The notes under the pieces were generated by a model. That model had not been told where the DNA came from. It made no database searches and was given only the letters and a program-made list of their open reading frames with translations. DNA of 64,000 bases from GCA-002712045 sp028112705 (GTDB taxonomy: Bacteria > Pseudomonadota > Alphaproteobacteria > Rhodobacterales > Rhodobacteraceae). This document shows positions 63,251 through 64,000 of the stretch, in pieces. The stretch spans positions 1 through 64,000 of the forward strand of contig JAOGYN010000001.1 of NCBI GenBank assembly GCA_028112705.1, in the 5' to 3' direction. The number at the start of each line of letters is the position of its first letter. Position 1 is the first letter of the stretch. The position numbers were made by a program, and so were the translations under genes.

Positions 63251-64000
63251 TTACTTGAATACTCGTTTAAAAATTGTATCAACATGCTTTGTATGATAAT
63301 TAATATCAAACTTATCTTTTATTTGACCTTTAGTTAAATATTTCAAGACCTTTTTGTCTGATAATAGCTCTGTCATGAAGTCTTTATCATCTTCCCATAC
63401 TTTCATAGCATTTCTCTGAACAAGCTGATAACTCTCTTCTCTTGAAACACCAGCTTGGGTCAATGCCAGTAAAACTCGTTGGCTCATCACTAGACCACGA
63501 AACTTATTCATATTTTCGATCATTCTTTTAGGGTAAATAATTAAATTTTCGAGCACATTGGTTAACCTGTTTATAGCAAAATCTAATGTAATTGTAGTGT
63601 CTGGCCCAATATTTCGTTCAACAGAGGAATGGCTTATATCTCTTTCATGCCATAATGTTACGTTTTCTAAGGCAGGTATTACTGACATCCTAACTAACCT
63701 GGCTAAACCAGTTAAATTTTCTGTTAGTACTGGATTACGTTTATGAGGCATTGCACTGGAGCCCTTTTGTCCTTTCGAAAAATACTCTTCTGCCTCTAAA
63801 ACTTCTGTCCTTTGCATGTGTCTAATTTCTGTTGCAATATTTTCTATTGAAGAAGCTATTACGCCCAGAGTTGCGAAAAACGCCGCATGACGATCACGTG
63901 GAATAATCTGTGTGCTTATTGGTTCAACAGTTAAATCAAGTTTTTCACAAACGTATTCTTCCACTTTAGGATCAATATTTGCAAAAGTACCAACTGCGCC
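63251..64000 (-). CDS. purB: Adenylosuccinate lyase, partial (5' end beyond window)
   Basis: The C-terminal 249 residues of PurB, which releases fumarate from SAICAR and adenylosuccinate. The frame is open to the right edge: GAVGTFANIDPKVEEYVCEKL, then the fumarase-superfamily signature SKGQKGSSAMPHKRNPVLTENLTG, whose flexible loop carries the catalytic serine. The gene precedes purC (118 bases apart), matching the purB-purC-purS-purQ order of alphaproteobacteria. The DUF1476 gene often found between purB and purC is absent. Confidence 0.97.
   Translation of the reverse strand, partial: GAVGTFANIDPKVEEYVCEKLDLTVEPISTQIIPRDRHAAFFATLGVIASSIENIATEIRHMQRTEVLEAEEYFSKGQKGSSAMPHKRNPVLTENLTGLARLVRMSVIPALENVTLWHERDISHSSVERNIGPDTTITLDFAINRLTNVLENLIIYPKRMIENMNKFRGLVMSQRVLLALTQAGVSREESYQLVQRNAMKVWEDDKDFMTELLSDKKVLKYLTKGQIKDKFDINYHTKHVDTIFKRVFK

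Overview
The window is a dense, AT-rich bacterial chromosome segment (roughly one third G+C by eye) with about 62 protein genes. I see no rRNA, tRNA, insertion sequence, prophage or CRISPR array. The gene content points to a Gram-negative alphaproteobacterium. Indicators are an IscR-headed SUF operon with two YIP1-like membrane proteins, OlsB/OlsA for ornithine lipids, DUF3553, LpxI rather than LpxH, the frr-cdsA-dxr-rseP-bamA-skp-fabZ-lpxA-lpxI-lpxB string, and xerD next to aroK-aroB. The MttB-superfamily methyltransferase, the RACo-like activator and the betaine-type Rieske oxygenase, together with low G+C and tight packing, suggest a streamlined marine lineage near Rhodobacterales or SAR116. 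That placement is inference and was not tested.

Layout. 1-5.1 kb: 3' end of a thiolase, a NYN-domain protein, guaA with one or two tiny downstream frames, an MttB-family methyltransferase and an alpha/beta hydrolase. 5.2-11.8 kb: Fe-S assembly operon (IscR-like regulator, cysteine desulfurase, sufB, a broken small membrane-protein frame, sufC, sufD, two YIP1-like proteins). 11.9-14.2 kb: DUF3553, olsB-olsA, a divergent ThiE-like protein. 14.2-27.4 kb: accessory catabolic stretch with a RACo-like ferredoxin/ASKHA protein, a complete peptide-type ABC importer, and a divergently transcribed four-gene set (enoyl-CoA hydratase and beta-hydroxyacid dehydrogenase against NDP-forming acyl-CoA synthetase and Rieske oxygenase). 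27.4-42.6 kb: miaA, then the envelope operon from pyrH to lpxB, glnE and a small conserved protein. 42.6-49.8 kb: TPR-sulfotransferase, rplU-rpmA, a LysE-type exporter, obgE-proB-proA. 49.9-52.5 kb: lpxD with its own acyl carrier protein and ketoacyl synthase. 52.5-58.3 kb: CorC-like protein, xerD, an orphan secreted protein, aroK-aroB. 58.3-64 kb: a DctB/DctD-like two-component pair and the purB-purC-purS-purQ purine cluster.

Main points of interest: (i) a 60-codon frame between sufB and sufC interrupted by TGA and TAG; (ii) a DctD-like regulator that lacks the GAFTGA loop and has a degraded Walker B; (iii) an lpxD-ACP-KAS mini-cluster, with lpxD and uppS both missing from their usual positions in the envelope operon; (iv) a non-pyrrolysine MttB homologue and a RACo-like activator in the same window, carrying Arg-rich tails at opposite termini, with no corrinoid protein in view; (v) a Rieske oxygenase with a bridging Glu, as in carnitine and glycine betaine oxygenases.

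No gene-free stretch exceeds 300 bases. The longest are 16306-16555 (AT-rich, no convincing signal seen), 44504-44737 (rplU promoter and leader), 734-939 (a doubtful 32-codon frame), 2704-2906 (divergent guaA/MttB promoter region, no clear boxes), 22038-22218 (upstream of the ABC binding protein) and 28259-28423 (upstream of pyrH).
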